Shown: positions 25,301-40,300 of the stretch, piece by piece
Layout: every line of letters begins with the position of its first letter
Numbering within the stretch: the stretch's first letter is position 1
DNA from: Collybia mongolica
Taxonomy: Eukaryota; Basidiomycota; Agaricomycetes; Agaricales; Clitocybaceae
Assembly (NCBI GenBank): GCA_013420905.1
Contig: JAAXNY010000009.1
Span: 2,728,001-2,792,000, forward strand
DNA: 64,000 nucleotides
Reading direction: 5' to 3'
Position numbers and translations under genes: made by a program
The notes under the pieces: model-generated
The model's input: only the letters and a program-made list of their open reading frames with translations
Database searches by the model: none
Told to the model about the DNA's origin: nothing

Positions 25301-28300
25301 GCAATGTTTCGGGGTCACCCTTCGTCCACAAGAATTCGATAATAACGACCGCGTTGGAGCTACGATTTCTCTCGTGCAATCGATATTAAATAAGCCAGGT
25401 GGTCGAGCATATTGGATTCCCGCACTTTATTTTCTTCCGCCTGCTCTTGAATTATCCATCTTCCCTCGATTCCCCCAGACAAGCGTAGACGGCGCTGCGG
25501 TCATTCGTATGCCAGATGGGTCTACGAAAGATGTTATCGACCTTCTGACAGATCACAATATAGTCAAACTAGATAATACCTCGCACATTGCACCTTCTTT
25601 CGAATGGGACGGCTCTGAGATGATGAATAATCAGGGATATTATTCGTTTGTTGCCAAGCGGGCTTATACGTTGAGAAGCATGCTGGATGATCCTGGGAGT
25701 ATCCATGACCACGTCCTCCGTGCTGGAGATGGTTCTATATGGGCCGTCACCGAAGATTCAGTAGAACCCGACACCAGAACTGCGATCGACTCGATGGAGT
25801 ACCTTCCTGATGCTGACGACATCGAGGGAGATGTTCTGGCTGTGTTCATCGGAGACAAACGCGAAAACTATGTTTATATGTTAGTGAGGAAACACGGACC
25901 CCGCAAATATCACCGGTTCACCTATCTTATTGAGAACCAGTCGCTTTCCGAATGGGGCGCTTTACGCTGGAACATCAGGATTAGTATAGGTCCATTTCCA
26001 GCAGATGTTTCAGTATATTCCGACAGATAGTGATAATAAAGTATGATGTACTACATCGAGCATCCAAATTACTCCCTATACGACTTTGGGGCATCGACGT
26101 TCCTTCTCGGTCTCCCTGTCGTTGACAGGGGTCCTAGGGAAGCGCTTCCCTGACTTGTCGAGTGGGTTCTCCGCAACTGTCTGAGTTTTGACGTCCTCAG
26201 ACGTAAAACGTCATAAACCCAATCTCTTTCGTTGATCAGGACATCTCCCTGATCATGCAATTCTTTTTCCTCGCTCTCCGAAAGCAGCCCAACGGAGGTA
26301 CGCAGACCCGCGCGCCAAAGAAGAATTTGAAGAATAGCTTCAGGGAGGAGAACGTTAAGACAGTACTAATTCAAGAGCGTGAGTTGAAATCCGGGATAGG
26401 GATCTATCGTGGGATATCTTACATCGTTTTTCTCCCTCCTGCTTAGAGCCTCAAAAGCATCACAGCCGCGCTGGCGAGGTAACCCGAGACGAGACCCAGC
26501 CTCTCGTACTGATATAGAGTAGTCAACCACATCATCCATTGTCAGGTCCTTGAATAACAAATGTAAGCTCATTCTGGCTGGAAAAAAAGCGAAGCCGAAA
26601 GTCACCATATCCACAACTGGTTGGGTTGGAGTGTCCCACGGAGAATTCTGGTTTTGATAAGATCATGTCAAGTTATAATCGTACCTGAACAGTCTGGTAG
26701 GGTACATACTGCAATCGAGCTGGAGGTTAAAGGTAGGCTCGGCGGCGGCGCTTCTATCTCCTTTAATTATGGATCGTCACTAATCAAGGCAGTCCAAAAA
26801 TATACAACATACCTCCATTGTACTGTAGGAAGATAATGGTGGTACATCTCGGGGAGAAGATGTCAACGAAACATCTGTAATCGAAGAAAAAGGTGAAAGA
26901 GACTGCGTTAAGACCTCCTGTGTTGCATCGAGATGATCAGGCACGTCTTGAGCTATAGGGTCTGGCTCGCTAAGAGTTTTATTAACAGCTGACCCACATC
27001 TCTTCACCTCATCTGCCTCATCCGCAATGAAGTCGCCTCTTCGTTCGTCCCTTAGACACCACGCGATCAGATGCTCCTGAAGCTCTGCCACGTGTTTTGG
27101 GTCCATTTTGCCTCGAAGCCCTGCCTCGTCAACGACGGATTGCCTGGCTTGTCCGCCTAGAATGAACCTATTGTGTCTCGTTCGAGCGGGGGCATATCCT
27201 TCATTGAGTATTCCTTGAAGGACAGGCTTAGTATAGACAAACTGCTGCCGTATACCAAGTCGTGTGAAAACCGCAGACGAGGGAGGGGGATTGCGTGGTA
27301 AAGGACTAGGAGATCGCTCGCGATTATCCTGATCAGTCGACGTTCCTTCCTCATCGTCGTTCAAAACGTCCTCAAACTCACTCTTCCATGACCCCACCTG
27401 CAGGAACAAAATTAGTCGAAATACCCACTCAGGAGAATTAAAAACGTACCTCGCAGGTAGCGAAGCCGTCCTCGTCTGTGGTATAGAAAATATCACGAGG
27501 GATAGTTAATTCTTTTCCGTCCAGAAATTCGACAAGGTACTTCGGTTCTTGCGAGCGTTTCTTTGGGGGAATGTATTTAAGTATTCTCGCGGGCCAATAA
27601 GTTGCGTTGGGTCGCTTTTCACGAGCAAGTACCAGTTCACCAGGGATGGTAAGTGTATCATCCGCAGGGGGAGGGGACCAGCGATCGACATGAATAGATC
27701 CGAGCTCCAAGTACGCGTCCATGCCTTCATCTGAAATTATTTCACTTTTTCGCCGCACTTTTCCTTTCTGATTCCCATTGGGAGTTTCTTTGGCACTCTT
27801 CGTTGGACTTGCTGGGATATACTTAAATTCCAATGTTCCCACTTCTGGTAAATCATCGCTACTCTCCTCTTCATCTGCCTTGTTCTGAATCATATCTGCT
27901 ACGGCTATACTCCAACGTTCCTCCAGGTCGCCCCTGTCGCGTTTGTGCTTCTTCCGCGGTGACTCATGCAGATCATCCACGTCAAAATCCGAGGGTATGA
28001 TAAATGTGGGGGAGTCAAAACGTGGCCGATGTAAAGGATCGTTCAAGGACTGGACGTTGAATTCATTAGGTTGCTGGATCTCGACATTCTTGACCCCAGG
28101 AGAAGCGTTCCCGAATAGACGAACTTTCATAGGGGACATCATGGGAGAGTTTTCGATCTGTATTTAATTGGATTCGTCAAGTCATCTTCTAATAAAAGAT
28201 ATCCTTACCTTTCCAGGCCACCAAAGTCGCTCTGTGCTCCTTCCCGTCGTAACTTCCGGGTCAAAAACATGTGCACGGTTGTCGAGCAGAACCCACACGT

Positions 28301-31300
28301 ATGTTCCCAAGTTTGTACGACTCCATGCCTCATCCCTCATTAAATGCCATGGAAGCGTCGAGGTGCTCGGTGATGGAGCAGTACGACGTTTTTGGGAGCC
28401 TGAAGCTTGTGACGTTTGTTTTGGCGAAAGGGGTCGCGTTACTTGTTTAGATGATTCGATAGGAGATGGCAGAGGGGTCAAATCGGAGACATAGCCATCG
28501 CCGCTCACGGTAGGGGATGCTGGTTTCGGGGTGTTGGGTTCGGGCTCTGCGTCCACAGGTTTTTTTTTACTGAAAATTGGGCGAGGCCGAGGTCGTGTAG
28601 GTGTAGATATCGGCACAGATATGGATGTGGGTGGTTCCGTGAATGATGCGTGTAAAGGACGCGTTGATGAAGGTTTTAGTTTGAGAGATGTTGGCTTCCG
28701 CTTTCCCTTTCCAGAATACTTTATGGTAGCCGTTCCCTTCTTCCCCTGGGGGCTGTCGTTCTCTGACTCGTCGGTAAGTGCCTCTGCATAATTAGTAATT
28801 CGTTGCGCAGCGGCTCGACGAACGATACGATCGACCATTGGCAGACTGCAATGACCCGTATATATCGAGTAGCCTGCAGGATATAACACGTTCAAAGCAG
28901 CTGCGCTGAGTTGAGACGATTCAAACAGTAGGTCGGCCCACGTTGATGATGACGAACTCGAAGGTATCCAACTATTTCCCAGGTATGCCAAGACAATCGG
29001 TATGTCGCGTCTGGTCACAAAAATCGTGACAATTATCCCTTTCCATCCTCAGTCACCGCATTCCACTGAACGCAGAATTTCCAGCCATAGGCCAACTCTG
29101 AACCACATCCGATATCTTTCCATTTCCGGGAACAATTTTCCGCGAACCAGAAATAATAAACGAGCTGATTTCCAACATCGTCAAATGAAAATCAGCCCTC
29201 AACAGTTTGGTATTGGACACTGGCGGACTGCTGCGATCATGACGGGGATCATTCACCGCCCGAAGAGGTGCCATTCTTATCCTTTCGCTTTGGGGATGTA
29301 TCTCTACCTTGGCTTTCATTAGACCCCAACTTCCTGAATCCAGAAGATCGATAGCGGCGCGCGCCAGGATTCTTCTTCCTTAAGGTGCTTGGCCCAGAGT
29401 CCTGCTCGTGGGGTACACTGGGAGCAAACATCCTGTTTCGACCCAACATACATTGCTAAAGCAGTGCACCCGGATCATGAGACTTGCTTATCACTAGCAT
29501 TCGAGGGTCGTGGCACAGTACAAAAATGAACATATCAAACCTTCTTACAGTTAGGGGCCCCACTACGACGATCCGGCCCTGGAGGTCCGATGATCCATTG
29601 AGAAACGTCTGATTATCGCTGAACGGAACGCCACGGCACGAAGTCAGAACACGGAAATGTTATGCATTGGTTGGTTGTATGTTCATATGTGGTGGATATC
29701 AACGTGATACAAGGCAGAGTAGGAAGGGAGCGTACATATGTGGAAAAACAAAATCTAGGGTACAAAAGCAGTGATAAGACATAAGGTAGGCATATTCATA
29801 AAAGGTTATCTTATTGTTCTTTCGTGTGTCATTGTCCCTGCGCCACGACAACAGGCCTACTTCGAGCTCCTCCGGTCGAGTGTCTCCGTTGAAGTCGCCT
29901 TCCGCCACCCGCAGACGACCCCTTTGTGGAATTAGTAGAAGAAAATTTCCAATTGAAGAGACGCTGGAAGAACGCTCGTTTTTTGAACGACCCAAACTGA
30001 GGCGAGGTGGGCGATTTGGTGGTGGACGTTGCAGTGACAATCGAGGGTTGTGGACTGGCGGCCTGGAAAATCAACATGAACATTTCCGAAGATGCCCCGA
30101 GTTTCATGATCACTTACAATAACGTGTACCTTTTGACCAGCCGCCGGAAGAACATAGTAGGTACTTCCTGAACCCTGGCTATTAAGCGACGAGGTCGAAG
30201 CAGATGGACTGATGGCCAGCGGTCTCGCGAAGGACAGCGATCGAGCTCTTTCGTGGGTCTGGCTTCTACTTCGGCCACCTCGGGTTTCCTCATGTACTGA
30301 AGATAAGTGTGGAGGCTGGCCGGCCATAGGCGGGTATGGCACAACGCCCCCTTTTGACGGAAACTGTGCTGGTGGAACGGAGTGGCTGTAAATCATCCCA
30401 TTGGGTCCCATTTGTGGTGGGTGCTGTAATAATGCTGGTGGAGAATAATGCGATCTCGAATGGTGAGAAGGAGCATAAATAATCGAGGGGGGTTGTTTCT
30501 GTGGGTTGTACGGTCGTCCGCCGTGCAGGTGCCATGGCTGTGGCTCGGGTCGAGAAAATGTGACTTGGGGACCCTGGTTCGTAGGCAGGGGTGGAACAAA
30601 CCCGCCCGGCTGTGAGCGAAGGTCTACGGATCTCGGAAGTGACCTAGAACGAGGTTGGTTGGAAGAGGACGACGACTGGGGGATTCCAGACCCATGAGAT
30701 GGTAATATTCTAATTTCTTCGGGAGCAGGGGGTGACCGGTCGAAGTCCGGCTGACGGGAATACGCCCGAGCGAGGGGCGAGCTGCCATGAGAACCAGCCC
30801 TTGCACGATGACCTGGCACTTGTGGAGGAGACATGGGCTGTCTGGACGCTGAATCTTGACGTCTTCCTCTTCCGCTAGAGTGCGCCGTTTCCAGAGGCGC
30901 GATCGGAATGTCTGGCCGACCATCCCCATAACGCAAAAGCATCTTTGGCGGGACCGAATGAGAGCTTTCTGCCTCTGACGGGGGCGAAGATGGGAAGTCT
31001 CCGTCAAGAATAGAAGGGGGAGCAGAGGGGGAATAGAATTCAGTCCGGTGTGGCGAATGTGAACTGACCCATCTTGCTGTCCTGGAAGAATAACTCATAT
31101 ACTCTCGATGTGCTTGAGAAGAGGTTGTGTATTCTGTCATATCACGCTCGCGTTGAGCTGTAGCCAAACGAATTACGTCGAGGATCGAGGGAGAAGACGG
31201 TGTGAGCGGGACTCCGGTTTTTTTGAGGACACAAAGGTTTTATAAGTGGGGAATAAGAAGCATCTACGTTGGGGCGATTTATGATTAGCATATTGCCGGA

Positions 31301-34300
31301 ATCCACCAGGGGCTAGACAGATTATCAACAAACTCTGGATAAGATCAGAACGTGTGCACCTCGAGGCAAAATAGGCAGGGTTCAGTGCCTCGGAGATTTA
31401 CACAACCAATCTAGCACCGTGGGATACTTGAAAAGCAAACGTTGACTCTAAAGGCTGTCCTTTCCACATCTGACTCCATGCTGGCTTGATAAGATCGTAA
31501 ACCCTATGCCCTCACTGTGCCAAAAAGTAGTCGCCGTTGTGGACTTGTGCAAATGAAATCGCGATGGCGATGGGTCTTGACGAATCTGAATAAGGTTCGA
31601 GTCATGCGTAGGATTTACTATATTGAAACCATTACCGGGGGTTGAGTGGGTTAACAACAGCAAGTATTTCAGTTCTGCCGCGTGCCATGGCGCGCAGTAG
31701 TAAGAGATGTATTTGCGTACTTCTATGATGACTTTGAATTCCTAAAGCGTGTACGCGCCTCCAAATTGAAGACGTCTAGGAAATTCGAATTGATAGGTTG
31801 GAACGTGCTGGGTCAGCAGACGTATTCAGAAGTCGACGGCACGAGGTTGGCAATGGGAACATTGGGAAGAATATAGAAAAGAAGAGATTCGTCACCTTGG
31901 ACCAAGCGGCGAAGTTGATTTAGACTTCTCAACCAACCTAAGTTTCGTACATGCCAAAGAGCGGTCAATAAGCAATAAGCGAGGAACGGGGAGCTCAGTG
32001 TCAAAAGTACGACAAGGGTCAGATATTCCGCCCTTATACCGACTAGCAACAGCATTGAATCTGTCCGATCTAGTGGAAACCATGAAATGAACTGTCATCG
32101 TCAAAAAAATTAAAATGAATTGTTGATCACACACCGGTAGTCCTAAGTCCGAAACCACCATACTGACACCGCCTGGGAGCAGTGTCCATCGAAAGAGGTT
32201 TGTTAACCGCCATATTTCCACCAATAACGATGCGGTTAGGGCACGCGTTTTGGATGGAAAGGGGTACAGATGATGTCAGTTTCGTGCGTAAATCGCATTG
32301 ATTCAGGCATGAGGCGGGACAATGAACCAAGCAGTATAGGTAAAAGGTCAATTTCCGTGAAGTTTGAAGGCTTGAAGCCGAAGGTAAAAGCTTATTTATA
32401 ATAATTGACAGCAAGGTTCAACAAAGTAGGTCAATATAAACCTATATCGTCGATATCTAAATGATATCAGATGAGCATAGCCACCATGGCGATCGTAATC
32501 GATAAGGTTGCAATGTAGGGCCTCAAAGATTGGGCGCTTGAGGAATTGGTCGGTTTAGGCGCCGAGTCATCCTTAGTGGTTTCCGAAGAGACAGGTTCCG
32601 ATGATTTAGACGGGGAGGCAGACGGGCCTGGAGTGACATCGGGTGTTTGAGCGGCGGCGGCGGCAGTCGTTCCCGCTTGTACAAGGATTCGGCTGATGGT
32701 CTCTGTTGCAGTCGCAGCGTCTGCCCCAGTGCCCGTGGAACAAACAGCAATATCCCCCGACAGGGAACAGCCCATCCCCATGGTGAACTCCGGGGCAGCG
32801 AAAGTGAACGACATATCGTTCGGCCCTTCCACCAATGTTGCTGAGAAGAGACTAAGCTGAAGATTCCCTGGTATACAGAATTGAATGTTACGCACCGGTT
32901 CCTACAAACCCGGCATCACCGAATGTGTCTGTGGGTGCACCTTGGTGAATAGCCCATGTTGTCCGGCCTTGTGCGTCTACCCCCAAGATGTCTGCGCTGA
33001 TGGGTTGTGGGTCGAACCCGGGGATGAATAAAGAGGTTTGCGCAAGCGCAGCTATACACAAAACAGTATGAGCAGTCGAAAGAAGCGCGGATGTTGGATG
33101 AACCTCACAGCTAGAAAACAGAGTAATCAATGCCAAAGAGAACGATAGCATTTTGTCAAAAAGGAGAGTAAGAGGGTTGAAAGAGCGAGGGGGCCTCAAG
33201 AAAGTGGAGATTTTCTTTCAGGTACAGGGCTGTTTATGTTATTATTTGAAATTTGAAATCTGAGTCGTCATGCAGACGGTATTTTTGTTGGTTCCAGGCT
33301 CGTACGGCACAATTGAAGGACCGTGATCGGACGCGGCATCTTTAAAGAAGCTTCACCGTGCAAAGACCATATGTATGTTTTCCAGCGGTTAATGATGCCC
33401 TGATGACAGGAAACAAGCAAGCTGTCGGTCATGTCAGGCGCGGCATACTTTGGCAAGCGTGAGTTTCTTTATGCATTGAAATAGGAACAACTCCCTACTT
33501 AAACGTTAATCACCCGAGTGAGTAACCTTGAACTCTCGATTAAATCCAACAGCCATTGTTCGAACTCGTCCACCAAAGCTCTGTGTTTCCAGGTAACTCT
33601 TTCCTCAAGAGGTCTCCTATCTTGTCTGACAGTTTTACCTAAGAATGTTTAAAATGAATAAGGTAACATAATCTAATTAGAGGCTAGGAAGTACTGATGG
33701 CGAGACGTTGACGGAGACTAGATCCGCGAAAACATTGGTAGTAAACTGTATACTACCGCGAGCACCATTGCTACGCTCACACCTGGTGTTCATGTCACCC
33801 CTTTGTTAAAGAACACTATGGATGTGCTTCTCAGCGAGCACTTCGAAAATATGCCTGCCCATATCTTACATCTCCCTGAAATGACTGTGATGAGCAGGGA
33901 CGTTATGACACAACAGGTTAGGCGTTCAGTCAAGGCAGAGCTCAAGATAATGCTTCTGTCCCATACCGATGTCATAAAGATTGTAAAGCATGATGTCCGC
34001 AAAATCATCACGGAAAAATCCCGATACGCTATATTCTCTCACCGATGGGGCGCTCGAGAGCCAACTTTCCAGGAAATGAATCAGTATTCCAGTATCGTGG
34101 GGAGCAAGACATTGCTTAGTGCCGTCGCCAACAGTGGTAATATGATCGACCAGGGCATTCATTCCACAGCATCGTTACTGACCGCCGAAAACTCTGAGAT
34201 GCGAGCCGTAGCAGACAAAGTCGGATCAAAATTCCAGGAGTTCACCAGTCCTGGGTTCTCCAAGCTAGACAACTTCTGCACCATCGCCAAAATCGTCTAC

Positions 34301-37300
34301 GGATGCGAATAGGCTTGGTCAGACACTTGCTGTATCAATAAATCTGAGCTTTCCGAGCTAGGCGAGTCCATTAGCTCCATGTTCAGATGGTATCGAGGCG
34401 CCACAGTGTGCATTGTTCATCTAGGCGGCACACGCTTATCAGACTTTCAGTCCGACTTGTCAGAATACAAGTTACTGGCCAAAGACGCGTGGTTCAGCAG
34501 GGGCTGGACACTTCAGGAGCTGCTCGCACCGAAGATGATCAAGTTCTACGATAGGGACTGGAAGTCACATAGTGGCTGGGCGTACGGTTAGCGAGAATGA
34601 TATAAAGAGGGACAAGGAACTGTTCTTGGAGGAACTAGCACTATCACAAAGATCCCCGTCCTCGACCTACTTGATTATACCCCCGGTGTTGATCAGGTCA
34701 GAGAAAGAATGCCTTGGGCAGCGAAGAGGCGGACGTCGCGTGTAGAGGGTCGAGCATACCTTTTATTCGGAATCTTCGGTGTCAGCTTCACAGTCGCTTA
34801 TGGGAGCTAGCATGAGGCATTCCTCCAGCTGCAGAAGGAAATCATGATACGCACCGACGACCCATCTTCTCGTGGTCGGGTACCCCATCCCCTTCGATTA
34901 GTGCGTTCGCCCACAAGCCTGACAGTTTTGGCATCTATGAAGGCGATGAGAGTGGTAGTGGGGAGGAGGAGAGCGATACCGAGCCTGAGGATGGCTCTGA
35001 AGATAGCAACAAAGTAGATGGCAGGGCTGCTGAAGATAGTGTCGATGGAGATATTATGGAAGGTGAGATTAAAAGGCTGAATACCGTATTGACTCCAAAG
35101 TCTATCCGCTGCCTTCCGGAAATAGCGTTCCTACGAGGATTCGTGGCACTCGGGATGCCGGACAAACGGGGTGTGACAATGAAAGTGCCGCTGTACACCA
35201 TTACCGAAGCCCTCAAAAGCTCCACTGCCAATGCCGAAGATTGGTGGCGGCTCAAAGTCGACGGTCTATGTGATCTGGATGTCCACATCGCAAAGTATCA
35301 GCTCAAGAAGCTGAGCACATTGCGTGTTGCAATCCTCGACTACGAACAAGATGACCATAATCCAGACGATGCCAGCCATGGAGTGCGCAATCATATATCA
35401 CGAGTCCTTGAGCGGCAACACGCCATTGAGGAATATGATCAGGCCCATGTGGACGATCTCGTCAAAAAACTCAACGATGCAAAAAAGCAGATGGAAGAGG
35501 GCAGAAAGAAACGCGCCGAACAGCGCCAACAATAAGAGAAAGAAGACAAAGATGTTAAAAAAGCTGCCGTCGGTTTCACAGGCATAGCTGTGGGGTAGCC
35601 CTTGGGGAGCTCCGATGATGGTGACGGGTGCTACCGTTGTGACCAAAGCCCTTGTCTCTACCGCTGTTTGTCATGCTTCCAATGGGGAAAGCAGCCAAGC
35701 GCCAGGTGACGGTAACGACACCGTGAACACTATACGTTCGTACAGAGTTTTGCTGCAGGGGCGCCAACAGCGAATACTCCAAAGTGGCCATGACGCGCTT
35801 GTGAAAGTCCTTCTGCAGACCCGAATGGAGCGCAAGTATAGTGCTGTAATCCTGAAATCCTCTTTTACTTCCGATGCCACATTCGGGAGATTACGAACCA
35901 AAGCTCCAGTGAATGTAAGTCGACCTACTAATGGGTGGAAAGTTCCAGAAGAGGTGTACATCAAGGATTGTTTCGATGATTCCAATGACGATGACTGAAC
36001 CCCATGTTTGCTGCGGACGGGGATGTGCTCTTGGGAGAAGTTTTTGTACTCAGCTGACGTATACACGTAGTCACAAATGTATATCATGTTCCTCGTTCTT
36101 TCAAGTGACCCAAAGATAAGTTCCGATCTGAAGGCTACAAGCTATGTGCACCGCTGATGAACTGCTGATTGAGGTGGTCATAGGACAATGTCACTGGGTT
36201 GAGTTATATGTAGACCTGAAATATAAGTAAGTATCAGAATTAACATGAATGAATCTAGAAATCTAACAAAAAAATCAACTAGACCTGAATATGGCACAAC
36301 GTGACTGTGATTGGCAGGGCGGCTCTCGATTGTATAATCTGTAACGCGTTGGGATTTCTATACGTGTCAGATGTAAATGGAGTCTCGGAACATAATGATA
36401 CTGCAGAGACAGGTACGTATCGAGATTGGTAGGCGTTTAGTTGTTTGCGAGACTCTGTCCATGACGCGCTCATTATCTCTGTGAGTCCGCGAGTGATCGG
36501 ATCTACTAAGATTAAAGCCTTATAGTCTACCTTTATACCTCGGACATGTTCCCAAAACTTGGCGGCTGATGCTGTAAGGTCGAAAGGAGGAAGCCCAACT
36601 GCCGAAGGATATGACAACATCGGTGGAGCATGCAATGTGGTCGAGTGCAAATCCTGATGTCTGGGGTGCTAGGTACACTGTCAGGAACATGTTCACGTCT
36701 GGTACTTCGTGAGGCGCAATGTGTGAGACCGCTCGAAAAAGAGCTGAAGCGCTCGTCTCCATCGAGATCTCATGTTTGGCAGGAGGCTCGGGCAGGAACA
36801 CCCAACCACGATGTTCGGACGCTAATTGTGGGTGAAAGATCTTGCGGTGCCGACAAAAGATTCCCTTTGCAAGCCTCCGTGGGGATGCGGGAATTTTGCT
36901 CCACCACAGTTGAGCGATACGAAGCTTAAACCTTCGGAAACTCCGCGAGTGTCTCCTTCCGGGAAGATGGCCCTCAGCTGGTCTATTCTGAATTAGACCT
37001 AACATAAGGAGAGTAAATGGATGGATTTATTGTGTTGTTACATCGAGTAAAACTCATTTTTAGCGCTTTTATATGTGCGTGATAGATATACTATAAGAGA
37101 GAAAAGTAATGAACCAACCGATACACACAGACAAGAAATCGTACCACAAGAGACCAAAACAAATAATAACTAAGAATCAACCTTGACGTCTTGTAACTGA
37201 TTATCGAAGGCAGCATTAATGCTCATTTGGGTGAGCGCACCATGTCCTCCACGGGCGGGTGTATTACTTCCAGAGTGTATTGGTGATATGCCGAGACGGG

Positions 37301-40300
37301 GTGTGATTAATCCGCTCCCACCTGCACCAAATACGAAGCCGCCGCTGAGGCCATCCATGCTGTTGTAACCTGATGAAGGAGAAGTATCACATCAGTACAT
37401 AGTTATGTCAATCATTCGACAAAAGAAGACATACCAGGAACCAGAACACTATCCCAGAACCCGCTGCTCAAGATGTTATCCATAGTTAGCGATCCCATGT
37501 TATCCTCGGGGGGGTTGGGAGCCATCGTTGGGGGGAATGTGGACATATCCGCCACGGGGCCCATCTCGCTTTCGAACTGGAATTCACCGAGAAGAAAAGA
37601 CGGATCTGTTGCGTAGCTCGACTGTTGTTGGCCGTAGCTGCTGGGCGGAGGCATTTCTCCGGAACTGCTGCTCTGATACCCACCTTGCACTTGTGGAGTG
37701 GAGGCATCTCCGTTCGACGACGCGTTGTGGTTTGCCAGAGAATTATCAAGCTTTGCAGAGACGAGAGCTCGAATCAACCCGCTATAGAGCGCAGGTGTGT
37801 GAAGAGGGTTGGCAGCAATTTTTTCGAGAACATTGGCTACATCTTGCACCAATGTGAGAGTTTTTTGCTCGTTATCTAAAAATGCCTGGAACTCGGGACG
37901 AACGAGCTACGGGGAACAACTTAGAAAGATCTCAAGCATAAACATGTTACGAACCTTGAGAAGACTCAAAACAGCATATGATGTAAGGACAGAATGCGAA
38001 TCCGGCGAATATTTCATGAATCCACTGGGGCCAAGATCGTCCCGAACAAGCATGGCGCATGCGGTTGCGGAAGTGTGACAACGAGCGAAGAAGTGGCCGA
38101 TGTCCACGGATGAACGCTCCAAAGCGTTCTGAAGACCAAACGAATTTAGAACGAGCATGGCATAATGGAAATAGAACTGCGAGATCAGCTTTTTGTATTG
38201 AGTCGATGGAGCCGATTCGCCTATGGCAGCCGTGTAAATATTTTGGATGAAAATATTTAATGGATTAGCTTACCCTCCCAACGACGGAAAGAAACCCAAT
38301 GTTCTCTCCATGATAGCACCTGGCTTTCGAAAGTCTTGATCACAAGCATATAATCACAATGGACCTGGAGGCCGGACGGCGTCTCGGTACCAGAATATAA
38401 AAATTCAAGACATCTTGACAGAATGCGTTGCAATTCCTGATGAGGATATTGTCAATCTCCGCATTGACTGATATCGGCGGCCGTTACTCACAACATATGC
38501 TGTCAGCGAGAAGTCGGAGGGTACAGCTACCGCCGATCGACACCATTGCGCGGCATTGCGGATGATCGAGCTATTGTCACGTGTCAGAACATCATGCATG
38601 AACCCCACGGGCGGTTTTGCCACTCACTCTTCCTTGATTGAGTGGGGCTTTCCCATTTGAGCGCTAAAGCTCCGATCCAGGCAGAAGCACATCAACCACG
38701 TCCGTTCCCGATTGTGTACCTCCAAGTCACGCGCCTTGCCTTCTTGGGTGTCTTGACTGGTGACCGCTGTTTTCCGATGTAGATTAAGGTCAGTTGCCAT
38801 TCTGATAGAGTTCGTATGTAATTAGTAGAGTTGAAGGTGAGAAATCAGGGGGCACAAACCTTATGGCCATTCCCAGAAGTAGCCAAGTTTTGTCTTGCTC
38901 ATAGCGTTCCACGGCGCCGCATCCCCATAGAGAAAGAAGTAAATAAGCCTGAACAATTTCCACAGACTTGTAGCCTTGTGCAGGAACACTGAATGAAAGC
39001 TTCTTCGCCAATTCAGTCAGCTTGGGATGTAAATCTGGCTTGGCGGTGTAAAATTTGCTCGAAATAGAGCAGACTGTATCATACGAATGAATTTTATGAC
39101 TCTTCGCAGGAAAATAAAAAAATAAGAACGTACTCGTTGTTAACAAGAAAGGAGAACGAGAGCAAACGAGCGAGGGAGTATGGAAATTACGGTCTAAAAG
39201 ATTACAGTGCATCTGTGCTGGGAATGAGCAGACTGAAGCGGTAATATCGGAGCCTAGGCTCACGTTGATGTGGTCAAAATAACTGAGGGAGATTAACGGC
39301 AATTAGGACATGAAAAGGTCACGGCACGAGGGAAAGCTCACATATTGAATAACGCTACAACGTCCTCAGTTCCGACAAAACTGAGCATTTCGGGCTGAAC
39401 CTGACGTTCAATATACAGGCGACGGAGCGGCAAGATCGTCATTGGGCCTGACGAAGAGATAAGGCAAACAACACTCATAGCAGAGGTCAAACACTTGCCA
39501 GGCTTAAAATAGTTATCGCTTGCAACACCCATCTTGGGGCGGTCACCAGACTCGGTATTTCTGGCCGTGAGCGGGCTGGCATGTGTTCCCTGCGCTCTGC
39601 GATTCGCAAGGCTAGCTTCTGCGAGCAAACCTAAAGGATTCAATGCATTATCCGGCAAGGAGTGGAGTTTGGGAGAACCAGATTGTAGATTCTGGTACGA
39701 GGATGACGATTGCGGCGGTGGGGGAGATGGCGATGCGGCAATAAGGGCCTGAATTGTCGCCGTTTGCGCAGAGGGCGATGGCGACCGTGACACCATGCCT
39801 GATGCAATGCCAGGATTGCCAATAGATCGTAAGACGGTGTCCAAGGTCCGTTCCATTTTTCTCAGGGATCGCGTAAGAAGTTCGTGTTTCCTGGAGGGCC
39901 CCGATTGTCAGAATATCAAGATGATGTTGAACTGAAGCTTACTTAGATGACCGTTTTCCGCGGTTTGACTCCTCGAATATACATTCGTGGTTGCCTGCAG
40001 TGCATCGTTTACAGGGACCCCCTTGTTCTGCCCCTACACACTTCATCTTTAAGCGCCGGCACACCGTGCAGGCACTGTATGGCAGGCAGTGTTAACAATT
40101 ACGTTTTATAAAGATCTTGATGACTAACCGTGAACCCCTGGTTGGCTTGGCTTTCGTCTCCTCCTTGTCGGCGGAGGGGCTGTGAGCATCCGATTCATCA
40201 TCCTTTCTATACTTCTTTCTGCTGTCGGTAGTACCGTTAGATATTGAGGAGGCTGGCCGCTTCCCATTCACATTTCCTGATGATGATGAGGGATACATGT